A program made the position numbers and the translations under genes. 55,316 bases of DNA from Acidobacteria bacterium 13_2_20CM_57_17 (GTDB lineage: Bacteria > Acidobacteriota > Terriglobia > Acidiferrales > UBA7541), in assembly GCA_001914785.1 (NCBI GenBank), contig MNDE01000157.1, forward strand, positions 1 through 55,316, written 5' to 3'. This document shows positions 8,500 to 17,607 of the stretch, in pieces. The notes beneath the pieces were generated by a model, which was not told where the DNA came from, did not search any database, and was given only the letters and a program-made list of their open reading frames with translations. Within the stretch, counting starts at the first letter, position 1. Each line of letters opens with the position of its first letter.

Positions 8500-10176
8500 A
8501 TGCTGTTTGCATCTTCTGTCGCGGTAACCCATCGAGCGCTCGCAACCGTCGATTTCGTGATTATCGGTGTCTACTTTGCCATCGTCTTTGGCATTGGCAT
8601 GTACTTTGCTAGGAAGGAACGCACTTCCGAGGATTACTTCCTGGCAGGCCGCGACGTTGGATGGTTCTTCATTGGCGCATCGTTGTTCGTCTCGAATATC
8701 TCCACGGAACACTTCATAGGATTGTCCGGCACCGGAGCCTCGTCCGGACTGGCGGTCGGCCACTTCGAATGGCTGGCGTGCCTGATCCTGTTGATTCTCG
8801 GCTGGGTGTTCGTTCCCTTCTACTTGCGCAGCAACGTATTTACCATGCCCGAGTTCCTGGAACGCCGCTTCAACCGGCAGTGCGCAGTCTATTTGGCGGC
8901 AATTTCCATCATCGCTTACATCTTCACGAAGATTTCTGTGCAGCTCTACGCCGCGAGCGTGGTGCTCGAGCGAGTCGCTGGCTGGAAGCTGTGGGAGACG
9001 GCCGTCGTTTTGGTCATTGCCACCGGCATTTACACTGTCGCGGGCGGATTAGCAGCGGTCATTTACACGGACACAGTGCAGACTCTGATCCTGATCACCG
9101 GCGCGGTCGCCCTTACAATCATTGGTCTGGGACGCGTTGGTGGACTGGAACACCTCCGCACAATGGTCCCCCCGGACTATTTCCACATGATAAAGCCTGC
9201 GTCAGATTCAAATTTCCCATGGACGGGCATTTTTTTCGGCGCGCCGATTCTCGGCATCTGGTATTGGTGCACCGACCAGGTGATTGTGCAGCGCGTGCTA
9301 TCGGCGCGTGATGAGGGACACGCAAAAGCGGGAACGATTTTCGCGGGCTTCCTGAAAATCCTGCCTGTATTCATGCTCGTCCTTCCTGGCATCATTGCCT
9401 TTGCGCTGTTTCCGGAACAGGTGAAAAAGCCCGACTTCGCCTATCCCACTCTCGTCCTCAACTTGTTGCCGGTCGGCCTCGTTGGCTTGGTCATGGCCGC
9501 GCTGCTTGCCGCAGTCATGGGCGCGATGAGTTCGGTGTTCAATTCGGCTTCCACGCTCGTCACTCTTGATTTTTACAAGAAGCTCCGTCCGCAAGCCTCC
9601 GAGAGTCAGCTCGTGAATTTTGGCCGCGTGGCAACAGGCGTGATGGTGCTGTTGGGTTTGCTGTGGGTGCCCTTCATTCACTACATCAGCAGCCAGCTCT
9701 ACATCTACTTGCAGAGTGTCCAGGCCTATATCAGTCCTCCAATCTCTGCCTGTTTCATCCTTGGAATCCTGTGGCCACGTCTTAACGGCTCGGGCGCCAT
9801 TTCCTCACTGCTAACCGGCTTCGTCCTGGGCGCCACGCGCTTTATCATGGAGCTTGCCGATCGTGCCAGCGGCGGCCGCTTTGAATCCCCGGTTGCCCGC
9901 TGGCTCATCGACATGAACTTCCTGCATTACGCTATTTTCATGTTCGTGGTCTGTGCCGTGGTCCTGATCGGGATCAGCCTTATGACTCCAGCTCCAGATC
10001 GCAAGCGCCTCGCTGGCCTTACCTTCGCGACCGTGGACGACAAAATGGAAACTGTCGCTGTCGGCATACCCCAGCGCAAACCCGCCCAGGAGACGGCGAC
10101 GGAACATGCCATCAACGTCGTTTTCAGCCTGATGTTGCTGGCCACGGTCGTGGGGCTTTGGATTTATTTCCGATAG
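8500..10176 (+). CDS. Sodium:solute symporter family transporter (SSS, sugar-type)
   Basis: The 558-residue integral membrane protein has about 14 hydrophobic segments and the SSS signatures: a periplasmic N-terminus, then IGVYFAIVFGIGMYFARKERTSEDYFLAGR (residues about 21-50), GASLFVSNISTEHFIGLSG (sodium site region) and the GAMSSVFNSASTLVTLDFYKK segment near residue 345. The SEDYFLAGR and FNSASTL motifs match the SGLT-like branch for sugars or similar solutes. The gene is followed after 21 bases by an unknown protein and then the exported GH31 glucosidase, so uptake of glucose or a related sugar released outside the cell is a fair guess. The ATG has a strong AGGAGG. Confidence 0.9.
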   Translation: MLFASSVAVTHRALATVDFVIIGVYFAIVFGIGMYFARKERTSEDYFLAGRDVGWFFIGASLFVSNISTEHFIGLSGTGASSGLAVGHFEWLACLILLILGWVFVPFYLRSNVFTMPEFLERRFNRQCAVYLAAISIIAYIFTKISVQLYAASVVLERVAGWKLWETAVVLVIATGIYTVAGGLAAVIYTDTVQTLILITGAVALTIIGLGRVGGLEHLRTMVPPDYFHMIKPASDSNFPWTGIFFGAPILGIWYWCTDQVIVQRVLSARDEGHAKAGTIFAGFLKILPVFMLVLPGIIAFALFPEQVKKPDFAYPTLVLNLLPVGLVGLVMAALLAAVMGAMSSVFNSASTLVTLDFYKKLRPQASESQLVNFGRVATGVMVLLGLLWVPFIHYISSQLYIYLQSVQAYISPPISACFILGILWPRLNGSGAISSLLTGFVLGATRFIMELADRASGGRFESPVARWLIDMNFLHYAIFMFVVCAVVLIGISLMTPAPDRKRLAGLTFATVDDKMETVAVGIPQRKPAQETATEHAINVVFSLMLLATVVGLWIYFR

Positions 10177-10197
10177 TAGCGGACGGAGAACGATTCG

Positions 10198-10743
10198 ATG
10201 AGTGCAAATGCCATCCGCGCCTTGAAACCGAACGTGACACAGGAAGAGGCCGTGCGCGCATTTTCCGGCAGCGGCGTTTCCGCTCTTTATTGGCGAATGC
10301 GCAGCGGCCCTCTGCGGCGAATCGCCGGCGCCTACGTTCCCTATTTTTTGTACCGTGTGAAATGCGCGGGCGCACCGGCGCGGCTTTTCGCCATCGATGC
10401 TGTGGACGGATCCCTCGACTTGTTCGAATTTCCGCGCATCCCCGTGGGACAGGAGTTGCTGCCATTGGAAGGACGCAACCGGCTGCAGGCCACCCTTACC
10501 GAAGAGCGTGCTGCGGAACTGTTGCGCGACAAAGTGTTGCGCGTCATTTTCCAGCAGGGGTTTTTCAAGATTCGCGACGCTCGCCTTGAGATCACTCCCG
10601 TGGACTGCGCGTTGCACTTGCCGTATTGGCTTGGTTTCCACGAGCGTGATGGATCGGTGCGTTGTCGCGTGATGGATGCGATTAGACGCCGAATCGAAGG
10701 CGCAAAAGCGTCGGCATTTTTCGAACAGTGGCTCGCAGCTTGA
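10198..10743 (+). CDS. Unrecognised 181-residue protein downstream of symporter
   Basis: I do not recognise this family. The product is soluble in appearance, with no signal peptide or membrane helix. It starts MSANAIRALKPNVTQEEA and contains an Arg-rich stretch (YWRMRSGPLRRIAG), a beta-rich middle (PYFLYRVKCAG, FAIDAVDGSLDLFEF) and a C-terminal LPYWLGFHERDGSVRCRVMDAIRRR. A YW-x-GF-type block followed by a basic helix suggests one conserved domain across the whole length. It follows the symporter by 21 bases behind a GGAGA, so it is probably cotranscribed. Function unknown; a regulatory or accessory role in transport is only a guess from position. Confidence 0.72.
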   Translation: MSANAIRALKPNVTQEEAVRAFSGSGVSALYWRMRSGPLRRIAGAYVPYFLYRVKCAGAPARLFAIDAVDGSLDLFEFPRIPVGQELLPLEGRNRLQATLTEERAAELLRDKVLRVIFQQGFFKIRDARLEITPVDCALHLPYWLGFHERDGSVRCRVMDAIRRRIEGAKASAFFEQWLAA

Positions 10744-10830
10744 TGTGAAGGGTCGGGTCCGGATCATTCTGCGCAATTAGGAAACTCACCTGATCGTTCT
10801 TCACTTTCTTCGCTTCCCCGGAGGACTGCC

Positions 10831-13281
10831 GTGACAGGTTTTGCTCGAAGCATCGCAATTGGGCTGTTTGGCTTCACTCTCGGAAGTGGACTTGTCTTCG
10901 CGCAAGGCTGGCAGCACCTTGGTAACGTTCAACGCGTCGAAAGTCTGAAAGACGGCGTCGAGCTTACTGCCGACACAGCGAAAGTGCGTGTCACGGCATT
11001 CCACGACGGGGTGTTCCGAGTGCGTGTCGCTCCAAACGGTACTTTTCCCAAGGACTTTTCCTGGGCGGTGATCCAATCACCCGAACCACCGGCAGTCAAA
11101 GTCGAGGAAAACCAAAAGGAAATCAGAATCGCGGCGGGAAATATAGTCGCCATCGTTCAGCGATCGCCTCTCCTAATCGATTTCTCTGATGCTGCCGGAA
11201 CCGTCCTCCTCGCCGACGAACCGAGCCTGCCAATGGCCTGGAATGGGAGGCGAATTCACACCTGGAAGAAAATGCCTGCAGATGAAAATTATTTTGGGTT
11301 GGGCGACAAAGCCGGACCCATGAACCGCCGGAACCGCTCCTTTACAAACTGGAACACCGATGAATTTGGCTGGCAAGAGTCCTCAGACCCTTTATATAAG
11401 ACCATTCCTTTCTTCATCGGGCTGCGCAATGGCATCGCTTATGGCCTTTTCTTCGATAACACCTATCGAAGCATTTTTGATTTTGGCAAAGAATCGCAAG
11501 GTTATTTTTCCTTCGGCGCCGAAGGCGGAGAGCTGAATTACTACTTCTTTGCCGGACCCGAGACCAAAAAAATCATCGAAGAATACACCGCCATGACGGG
11601 ACGCTCTCCGCTACCGCCTCTGTGGACGCTCGGCTATCAGCAGTGCCGCTATTCCTACTATCCCGAATCGCGAGCGCGCGAGATTGTCAGGACGCTTCGC
11701 GAGAAAAAAATCCCCGCGGATGCCATTTACTTCGACATCGATTATCAGCAGGGCAACGCGCCCTTCACCATCAACCGGGAATACTTCCCGACTTTCGAGA
11801 GAATGATCGGGGATTTTCGCGCTCAGGGAATGCACACCATTTTGATCACCGACCTTCATATCAAGAAGGATCCCAATCATGGCTATGCGCCGTACGATTC
11901 GGGAATGAAGAACGATGTGTTCGTGAAGAATCCCAATGAATCCGTTTTCGTCGGTACGGTTTGGCCCGGCGAGAGTGTGTTTCCGGATTTTACTTTGACG
12001 CGTGTGCGGGACTGGTGGGGCGGACTCTACAAAGACTTCGTCGGCATGGGGGCGGCGGGCTTCTGGAATGACATGAATGAACCAGCGTTGTTCCTTCGCG
12101 CCGACAAAACCATGCCGCTTGACACCAGGCACCGCCTCGACGATGGAACCACGCTCGATCATCGTGCCATTCACAATGTCTACGGCATGCAGAACGTGCG
12201 TGCCACCTATGATGGGTTGCGCAAATTGCAAGCGAACGAACGGCCATTCGTGCTCACGCGCGCCGCGTATTCCGGCGCCCAGCGGTATGCCGCCACTTGG
12301 ACGGGCGACAACAGCAGCACCTGGAATCATCTGAAGATGAGCACGCCGATGCTCTTGAACATGGGGATTTCGGGTTACCCGCTCGTCGGTGACGACATTG
12401 GAGGTTTTGCCGGTTCGCCGACGGCTGATTTGCTAACTCGCTGGTTCGAGGTCGGAGCGTTGAATCCCATTTATCGCGATCACACCGCAAAGGGTACGGC
12501 GGACCAGGAGCCGTGGGTGCATGGCCCGGAGCACGAGGCCATTCGCCGGAAATACATCGAGCTGCGTTATGTGCTGATGCCGTATCTGTACACCGGCATC
12601 GAAGAAGCCTCGCGCACGGGATTGCCATTGATGCGCCCCGTGTTTCTCGAATATCCGCAGGCATCGGATTTCTACGGCGACAATCGGGACTTTCTTTTTG
12701 GACGGGATTTCTTTGTCGCGCCGGTAACCACGGAAATGGTGGATGCCGAAGAAATCTCATTGCCTCCGGGCGACTGGTACGACTTCTGGACAAATACGAA
12801 GCTGTCAAGCAAGGAGAAGTTTTCGCTGCACCCGCGTCTCGACGAAATGCCGCTCTACGTGCGCGCAGGAGCCATTGTGCCAATGCAGCCTCTGGTGCAA
12901 TCCACGGAGGAAAAACCGAACGGGCCGCTTGAGCTGCGCGTCTACCTGCCCAACGGTGCATCAAACACTGATTGCAGAGGTACACTCTATCAGGACGACG
13001 GGCATACGTTCGCCTACCAGAAAGGCGAGATTCTGCGCGTCAACTATTCCTGCCAGGTTTCGATTGGCTCTGTGACCGTGACAAGCAAAGTCGAACAAAA
13101 TGCATATCAGCCTTGGTGGAAGAGCGCGGAAGTAAAGTTGTTCGGCGCCACCGCCCAGCCAAAAGAAGTTCGCATTGGCGAACAAATTACCAGCGAATGG
13201 CGCTATGACAGCCGCGCCCACACCGTTACGCTCACCGTGCCCGACGCCGTGAAAAATTGGAGCGTTCGCCTGGCGTTCTAG
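10831..13281 (+). CDS. Exported alpha-glucosidase, glycoside hydrolase family 31
   Basis: The 816-residue protein starts at GTG behind GGAGGA and has a signal peptide (about residues 1-25). An N-terminal beta domain precedes the TIM barrel. The catalytic nucleophile Asp414 lies in GFWNDMNEPALF, and the likely acid/base Asp493 in WTGDNSSTW. The GDDIGGF and RDHTAKGT segments also match GH31. A C-terminal beta domain (from about residue 650, PVTTEMVDAEE onward) ends the protein. It should release alpha-D-glucose or xylose from non-reducing ends outside the cytoplasm. It ends 17 bases from the convergent GH13 gene; together with the symporter this forms an alpha-glucan use locus. Confidence 0.93.
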   Translation: MTGFARSIAIGLFGFTLGSGLVFAQGWQHLGNVQRVESLKDGVELTADTAKVRVTAFHDGVFRVRVAPNGTFPKDFSWAVIQSPEPPAVKVEENQKEIRIAAGNIVAIVQRSPLLIDFSDAAGTVLLADEPSLPMAWNGRRIHTWKKMPADENYFGLGDKAGPMNRRNRSFTNWNTDEFGWQESSDPLYKTIPFFIGLRNGIAYGLFFDNTYRSIFDFGKESQGYFSFGAEGGELNYYFFAGPETKKIIEEYTAMTGRSPLPPLWTLGYQQCRYSYYPESRAREIVRTLREKKIPADAIYFDIDYQQGNAPFTINREYFPTFERMIGDFRAQGMHTILITDLHIKKDPNHGYAPYDSGMKNDVFVKNPNESVFVGTVWPGESVFPDFTLTRVRDWWGGLYKDFVGMGAAGFWNDMNEPALFLRADKTMPLDTRHRLDDGTTLDHRAIHNVYGMQNVRATYDGLRKLQANERPFVLTRAAYSGAQRYAATWTGDNSSTWNHLKMSTPMLLNMGISGYPLVGDDIGGFAGSPTADLLTRWFEVGALNPIYRDHTAKGTADQEPWVHGPEHEAIRRKYIELRYVLMPYLYTGIEEASRTGLPLMRPVFLEYPQASDFYGDNRDFLFGRDFFVAPVTTEMVDAEEISLPPGDWYDFWTNTKLSSKEKFSLHPRLDEMPLYVRAGAIVPMQPLVQSTEEKPNGPLELRVYLPNGASNTDCRGTLYQDDGHTFAYQKGEILRVNYSCQVSIGSVTVTSKVEQNAYQPWWKSAEVKLFGATAQPKEVRIGEQITSEWRYDSRAHTVTLTVPDAVKNWSVRLAF

Positions 13282-13298
13282 GCCGCACCCATTTCCGC

Positions 13299-15260
13299 TC
13301 AATTCAGAGAAAAAATTGAAAGAGATTGTGGTGGCAAGGCAAGGTGAACTTCTTTTGCCGCCAGTTCGCCCTTCGCCTCGCCGAAGAGAATTGCAATCGC
13401 CGATGCCTTCTCCGCAGGCGTGTCCGCCAACGGAATGCGAAGCTCCCTCGACTGTTCGGCGTTGTTAAACGCGACCACTAGCCGTTCTTCCTCTGATTCG
13501 CGGGCAAAAACGTAGGAAAATTCATCGGAAGCCAAATGCCATAACTGGCCGCTGCGCAGAGCGGCGTGTTCGCGTCGAAGCTTCAATAGCGCCCGCACGT
13601 AAGAGAAAATCTCCTGTTGATCGCTCGCTCGTCCCGCTTGCGTGAACGCGTCGTTCTTGTCGCCAATCCACCCGCCTGGAAAGTCGCGCCGGTTGTCCGG
13701 ATCGCCGCCTCCCTGCATCCCGATTTCGTCCCCATAGTAAATCTCGGGAATGCCCCGCAGCGTGAGCGTGAGCCCGAAAGCCAGCCTCAGCTTCGCAGGA
13801 GAACTGCCTTCGGCGCTGGCGAACCGTGGCACGTCATGATTCGCAAAGAACGAAACGAGCATTTCGGGATGCAAGTACAAGAAATCATGACGCAGCACGT
13901 CCGCGATGCGGCCTGTCGGCGTTTTTTTCAGCAAAACGTCCCGCAGCGTGAAGAACATTGGAAAGTCGAAAACAGTCGAGAGCCCGCTATCAATACCGTC
14001 GTAGCGCCTCACCCCGCCCACAAAAAACGATGTCACGCTCGGATCGGGATGAAACACTTCGCCGACGGTCGTTAGGTCTGGATACAGCCTGCGCAATCCC
14101 GCATGCCAGCTTGCCCAGAACTTCCGGCTAACGTAGGGAAACGTATCGACGCGGTACCCGTCCAACCCGGAGGTTTCCGCCCACCAGACGCTGTTCTGCA
14201 GAAGGTATTGCTCGACCAAGCGATTCTCGGTATTCATGTCTGGCAGAATTCCGAAGAACCAGCCTTCTGTTAGATTTCGTTTCATGCGCACCGGGGCATG
14301 AGGATCGATCAGCGATTCGAACGGATCGTTTCCATTAGTTTGACCGTCCGGCTTGCCGTAAAAACTGCCTTTCATCGGCGAAAAGGAATTGATGTGGTGC
14401 TGCAGCGTGCCGTGAAACCAATCGGACATCGGCGGATTCGTAACCCAGGGATGTTTCGGTCCAACATGATTTGGCACGGCATCAAAAAAAATCTTCATCC
14501 CCTGTTTGTGCGCGGCCGCGACGAGTCCCACGTAATCCTTCAGCACTCCTAAATGCGCATCCACGGCATAGAGATCCACAGCGCCGTACCCGTGATAATC
14601 CTGCGCAGCCCCATTCTTAACGATGGGTGTGAGCCAGAGCGTGGTCACGCCAAGATCCTTCAAATAAGACAGGTGATTCTGAATCCCGCGCAGATCGCCG
14701 CCGTGGTACGCACGCGGTTTCGAGCGATCGTGCGACCCCGGCGCTTCGGCGGGCTCATCATTCGTTGGATCGCCGTTCGCGAAGCGGTCCGGCATGATGA
14801 GGTACATCACGTCGTCTTGCGATAGCCCTTGAAACTTTCCCACAGTCGGAGCGCGGGCAGCGATCGGCAGCTCGAACGACGTCGTTCCCTTCGGCGCAGT
14901 AATCCGGCAGACGGCCGTTCCAGACTTCGTCTCCGCCCCAATCTTCAACCAAATAAAGAGATAGCTCCCGCCCGCCGTAGCCTGCGTGCGCGAGACGTGG
15001 AGAGTCGGCAGATTGCATGCAACATGCGTTGCTTCCAGATCGCGCCCGGAGAGCAACAGCATCACTTCGGGCGTTAATCCGACCCACCAGTTCGGAGGTT
15101 CAACTTTTGTGACGGCAGGACCGGTTTCCTTGCCCGGTTGCTGCGGGTGCGCGACACCGGTCGGGACGAAGTAAGAAAAAGCGACGAAAAGTATCGAGAA
15201 AAGGGTGTCGCGGCATACCTTGGCCACAGAACGCCGAAAATGGAGTGGGTTCTTTTTCAC
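13299..15260 (-). CDS. Exported alpha-amylase family protein, GH13 (cyclomaltodextrinase/neopullulanase-like)
   Basis: An N-terminal Ig-like domain (about residues 40-140, VEPPNWWVGLTPEVMLLLSG) precedes the GH13 barrel that begins DDVMYLIMPDRFANGDP. The GH13 regions are present: DAVPNHVG (region I), GYRVDTFPYV with the nucleophile Asp (II), TVGEVFHPDP with the acid/base Glu (III) and SFFANHDVPRF with the third Asp (IV). A C-terminal beta domain follows. The start is uncertain. A TTG at 15311 gives a longer N-terminus, but the GTG at 15258-15260 gives a clean signal peptide, so I use that; neither has a good ribosome binding site. It likely cuts maltodextrins or cyclodextrins in the periplasm. 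Confidence 0.88.
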   Translation of the reverse strand: MKKNPLHFRRSVAKVCRDTLFSILFVAFSYFVPTGVAHPQQPGKETGPAVTKVEPPNWWVGLTPEVMLLLSGRDLEATHVACNLPTLHVSRTQATAGGSYLFIWLKIGAETKSGTAVCRITAPKGTTSFELPIAARAPTVGKFQGLSQDDVMYLIMPDRFANGDPTNDEPAEAPGSHDRSKPRAYHGGDLRGIQNHLSYLKDLGVTTLWLTPIVKNGAAQDYHGYGAVDLYAVDAHLGVLKDYVGLVAAAHKQGMKIFFDAVPNHVGPKHPWVTNPPMSDWFHGTLQHHINSFSPMKGSFYGKPDGQTNGNDPFESLIDPHAPVRMKRNLTEGWFFGILPDMNTENRLVEQYLLQNSVWWAETSGLDGYRVDTFPYVSRKFWASWHAGLRRLYPDLTTVGEVFHPDPSVTSFFVGGVRRYDGIDSGLSTVFDFPMFFTLRDVLLKKTPTGRIADVLRHDFLYLHPEMLVSFFANHDVPRFASAEGSSPAKLRLAFGLTLTLRGIPEIYYGDEIGMQGGGDPDNRRDFPGGWIGDKNDAFTQAGRASDQQEIFSYVRALLKLRREHAALRSGQLWHLASDEFSYVFARESEEERLVVAFNNAEQSRELRIPLADTPAEKASAIAILFGEAKGELAAKEVHLALPPQSLSIFSLN

Positions 15261-15327
15261 GCGCAGAGCATAGAGAAAAACGAACAGGGATGCCAGTCTG
15301 AAATTCCACAACGGTGAGACAAGTCCG

Positions 15328-16122
15328 CTACTTTCGCGGCAGTGGATGCTGCGCGAACGTCAATTCTCCGAACGCTTCCGGAACGTGGAAATTGGGAGCT
15401 GATGTTCTCGTAGGCTGCCACGCTGAATAAAACCGCGGTTCGGCGCTTCCTTCGACGCGGTAAAAATTCACTCTCCAGGTAGCTCCAGCATCGAAGCGCG
15501 CAACGAGGCTTTTCATAGGCAGCGCGAGTTCCGCAACCCAGGTCTTGGTCGCTTCGTTCAAGGTAACGCGCCGCCGCAGACCGCTCTTCAAATCGTGCTT
15601 TTCCCCCGGTGCGATGTCCAAATCGATCCAAAATCCGTTCGGACTCACTTCGAATTCCTTATACAGCCGGAGCCGAGACGGGTCGGGCTGCAGAAAAACT
15701 TCCGCGACGTCGCGGTCCCAAAGTTGATCGCGGCGCCCGTTGGGTTTCGCATCGGGGAACACTGTGATGACTCGGTACTTCGCCTGGAATCGCACAAAGA
15801 GGGTCTCTGGAGTCCACAGTAGCCGTACTTCCGTCTCTCGTTCCGGATCAGCATTCTTACCTTGCCAGTCCGCGTTGAAGCGCAGAGGCGCGGGAGCCTC
15901 CCAGGACAACCAAGATGGAAATCCATCCGAATCAGGCGGTTCGAGCATTCGAACGGCCACAGCGGTTCGTTCCTGGGACGTAGCGTCGAATGCAGACATA
16001 CTTGCGAATTGCCCTTCCTGCTCTTCAGTACTGCCGATTTGGGGCAGCCCACAGAATAACCATAGTCCGGCGACGCACAACAAAAAACTGGCTGTCATCG
16101 CAAAAGGTTTTTCTGCCGTCAT
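15328..16122 (-). CDS. Exported carbohydrate-binding family 9-like protein
   Basis: This 264-residue protein has a signal peptide or anchor (about residues 5-28) followed by one beta-sandwich domain. WLSWEAPAPLRFNADWQGK, TEVRLLWTPETLFVRFQAKY, RDQLWDRDVAEVFLQPD and YKEFEVSPNGFWIDL are the typical steps of CBM9-like (DOMON-related) domains. The GAEPRFYSAWQPTRTSAPNFHVPEAFGELTF ending is also family-like. These domains bind sugars or appear in secreted redox and carbohydrate proteins. It lies upstream of the GH13 gene on the same strand with a gap of about 70 bases, so the two may be cotranscribed. No catalytic residues are seen. Confidence 0.85.
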   Translation of the reverse strand: MTAEKPFAMTASFLLCVAGLWLFCGLPQIGSTEEQEGQFASMSAFDATSQERTAVAVRMLEPPDSDGFPSWLSWEAPAPLRFNADWQGKNADPERETEVRLLWTPETLFVRFQAKYRVITVFPDAKPNGRRDQLWDRDVAEVFLQPDPSRLRLYKEFEVSPNGFWIDLDIAPGEKHDLKSGLRRRVTLNEATKTWVAELALPMKSLVARFDAGATWRVNFYRVEGSAEPRFYSAWQPTRTSAPNFHVPEAFGELTFAQHPLPRK

Positions 16123-16291
16123 GGCTTCTGTGCTTTCTTAGCGGACCCTGTCCGACCGGCCCGCAAACTGTTTGCGCACTACCCTTTCAGCCTGATCCCG
16201 GAAACGACGAACCACAGTGCTAACATCAATTTTGGCCGCTTTCTTCGATTTCTTAGTTTAGCGCCACCATAAAAGCTCAGGAGCATGGGAA

Positions 16292-17116
16292 ATGATTGAA
16301 CCAGTCGACACTCAAGACTTCACTGCGCAACCGGAGCGCCGCAAGCCAGAGCAATTTGAGCATGTGAAGTTCCGCATCGAGGCTGGCGTCGCCAAAATGA
16401 CCCTCAACCGTCCGGAGCATAACCTCCTGAACGAAGCCATGCTCCGTGAAATCGCCGGGGGAGTCTCTCATGCCGGTGAACGCGATGACGTCAAGCTGAT
16501 CGTTCTCGATTCCGCCTGTAAAGTATTCTGCGGCGGAATCGACATCGGGGAATATACCTCGCAACGCGTGTTTCAAATGCTCGACGCATTTCACGCGGCC
16601 TTCGCCGGAATGTTGGAAGTCGGCAAGCCTGTCGTGTGCGTAGTGAACGGGCCCGCGATCGGCGGCGGCGCGGAGCTGGCCGCCTTCGGGGACCTCGTGA
16701 TCGCCACGCCAAAGGCGCGATTTGCTCAGCCGGAAATCAGCATCGGTGTCTTCCCGCCACTCGCATCTACTATTCTCCCGTTTCTCGTCGGGCCCAAAAT
16801 CGCGCTCGAGCTTGTTCTGACCGGTGAGCCCGTGACCGCCGAACGCGCTTTGGAACTCGGCATGGTGAATCGTCTCGTGCCGGAGGCCCAGCTCGAAAAA
16901 ACCGTAAACGATCTCGTTGGCCGTATTAACGGCCACTCCGGCCCGGTGCTCACGATGGCGAAAAAAGCCATTCTCGGCGGCATGGGCCTGTCCCTGCGCG
17001 AAGGCCTCAAGCATTCGATGAACATTTTCTTGAACGAGCTCTACCGCCTCGAGGATTCGCAGGAAGGTCTGCGCGCCCTCGTGGAAAAGCGCAAGCCCAA
17101 CTGGAAAAACAGGTAA
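16292..17116 (+). CDS. Enoyl-CoA hydratase/isomerase (crotonase) family protein
   Basis: The 274-residue crotonase shows the oxyanion-hole segments (CKVFCGGIDIGEY near residues 73-85 and VNGPAIGGGAELAAFGDL near 112-130) and both usual glutamates, one in GGGAELA and one in RFAQPEISIGVFPPLAS. An N-terminal extension of about 20 residues precedes the fold. The PEISIGVFPPLAST segment recalls cyclohexadienoyl-CoA hydratase-like members, but the substrate cannot be assigned from sequence. The ATG at 16292 follows GGAGCATGGGA. The gene is divergent from the CBM9-like gene and stands apart from other fatty-acid or aromatic genes. Confidence 0.87.
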   Translation: MIEPVDTQDFTAQPERRKPEQFEHVKFRIEAGVAKMTLNRPEHNLLNEAMLREIAGGVSHAGERDDVKLIVLDSACKVFCGGIDIGEYTSQRVFQMLDAFHAAFAGMLEVGKPVVCVVNGPAIGGGAELAAFGDLVIATPKARFAQPEISIGVFPPLASTILPFLVGPKIALELVLTGEPVTAERALELGMVNRLVPEAQLEKTVNDLVGRINGHSGPVLTMAKKAILGGMGLSLREGLKHSMNIFLNELYRLEDSQEGLRALVEKRKPNWKNR

Positions 17117-17158
17117 CTCGTTCCTGTGGCGCCTGTGCCAAGTGTCCCTCCGGAAGTC

Positions 17159-17338
17159 ATGATGGCGCGAATCTTCAAAATCGCCGGTTGGACCGTTGGA
17201 ATGGCGATAGCAACCTCGCTCATTTTTGACGGCAAAACCCACTCGGCGAACTGGCGAGAACACTTTCTGTGGGGCGCAAGTATCGGTCTGTTTCTGGGCT
17301 ATCTCTTTTCGAGGAATCTAAAAAAGGCATCAAGTTGA
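17159..17338 (+). CDS. Small membrane protein, function unknown
   Basis: A 59-residue protein starting at ATG 17159 (MMARIFKIAGWTVG), or 70 residues from a GTG at 17126. It has two hydrophobic stretches, IAGWTVGMAIATSLIF and HFLWGASIGLFLGYLF, separated by a short polar loop, and a basic C-terminus (SRNLKKASS), so the tail is probably cytoplasmic. It follows the crotonase gene closely on the same strand. Coding potential is supported only by the two clean helices and the spacing; no family is recognised. Confidence 0.55.
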   Translation: MMARIFKIAGWTVGMAIATSLIFDGKTHSANWREHFLWGASIGLFLGYLFSRNLKKASS

Positions 17339-17364
17339 GATTTGACGCTGAAGCGCCGCTTCCA

Positions 17365-17394
17365 TTGACACCTCCGAACTTCACGGATTACACT
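17365..17394 (+). promoter_or_regulatory. Sigma70-type promoter of the btuFCD operon
   Basis: A perfect -35 TTGACA (17365-17370) is followed after 18 bases by TACACT (17389-17394), four of six matches to the -10 consensus. The expected transcript start near 17401 is right at the 5' edge of the cobalamin riboswitch, which supports this assignment. Confidence 0.6.
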
Positions 17395-17397
17395 CGT

Positions 17398-17575
17398 GTT
17401 TCAATTTGCAGGCAAGGGTAGCGGGGAAGGCCGTGTGAATCGGCCGCGGTCCCGCCACTGTAATCGGCTCAAAAGCCGTAAGCCAGGCCACCCTCCCGTG
17501 CCGCAGAGGGCCGCGCTCTTCGCGAGAAAGAGCCATGCCATCCGCCCCAAGCTGTCTCGTGGGGCTTTTTTGTTG
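17398..17575 (+). promoter_or_regulatory. Cobalamin (B12) riboswitch upstream of btuF
   Basis: The leader carries the conserved GCGGTCCCGCCACTGTAA core (17445-17463), the hairpin CGGCTcaaaaGCCG and a B12-box-like AAGCCAGGCCACC (17480-17492). It is preceded by GGGGAAGGCCGTGTGAATCGGCC, the usual GGGAA/GGTG-AA-TCC region. The box has GCC where GGAGACC is usual, a mild deviation. The aptamer is followed by a terminator hairpin with six T's, so control is most likely by transcription attenuation. The genes downstream are vitamin B12 uptake genes, as expected. Confidence 0.88.
17544..17571 (+). terminator. Riboswitch-controlled intrinsic terminator before btuF
   Basis: GCCCCA at 17544-17549 pairs with TGGGGC at 17560-17565 across a ten-base loop and is followed by TTTTTT. 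It lies between the B12 aptamer and the btuF start, the position expected for an expression platform. Confidence 0.8.
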
Positions 17576-17607
17576 GACAATGGAACTTTCCTCGGTGTGG
17601 GAGATTC

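Noticed and set aside
9811-10776. A 321-residue antisense frame across the symporter end and the unknown gene.
   Set aside because: Shadow of two genes with clear starts and plausible products; low-complexity Arg/His composition and no motif.
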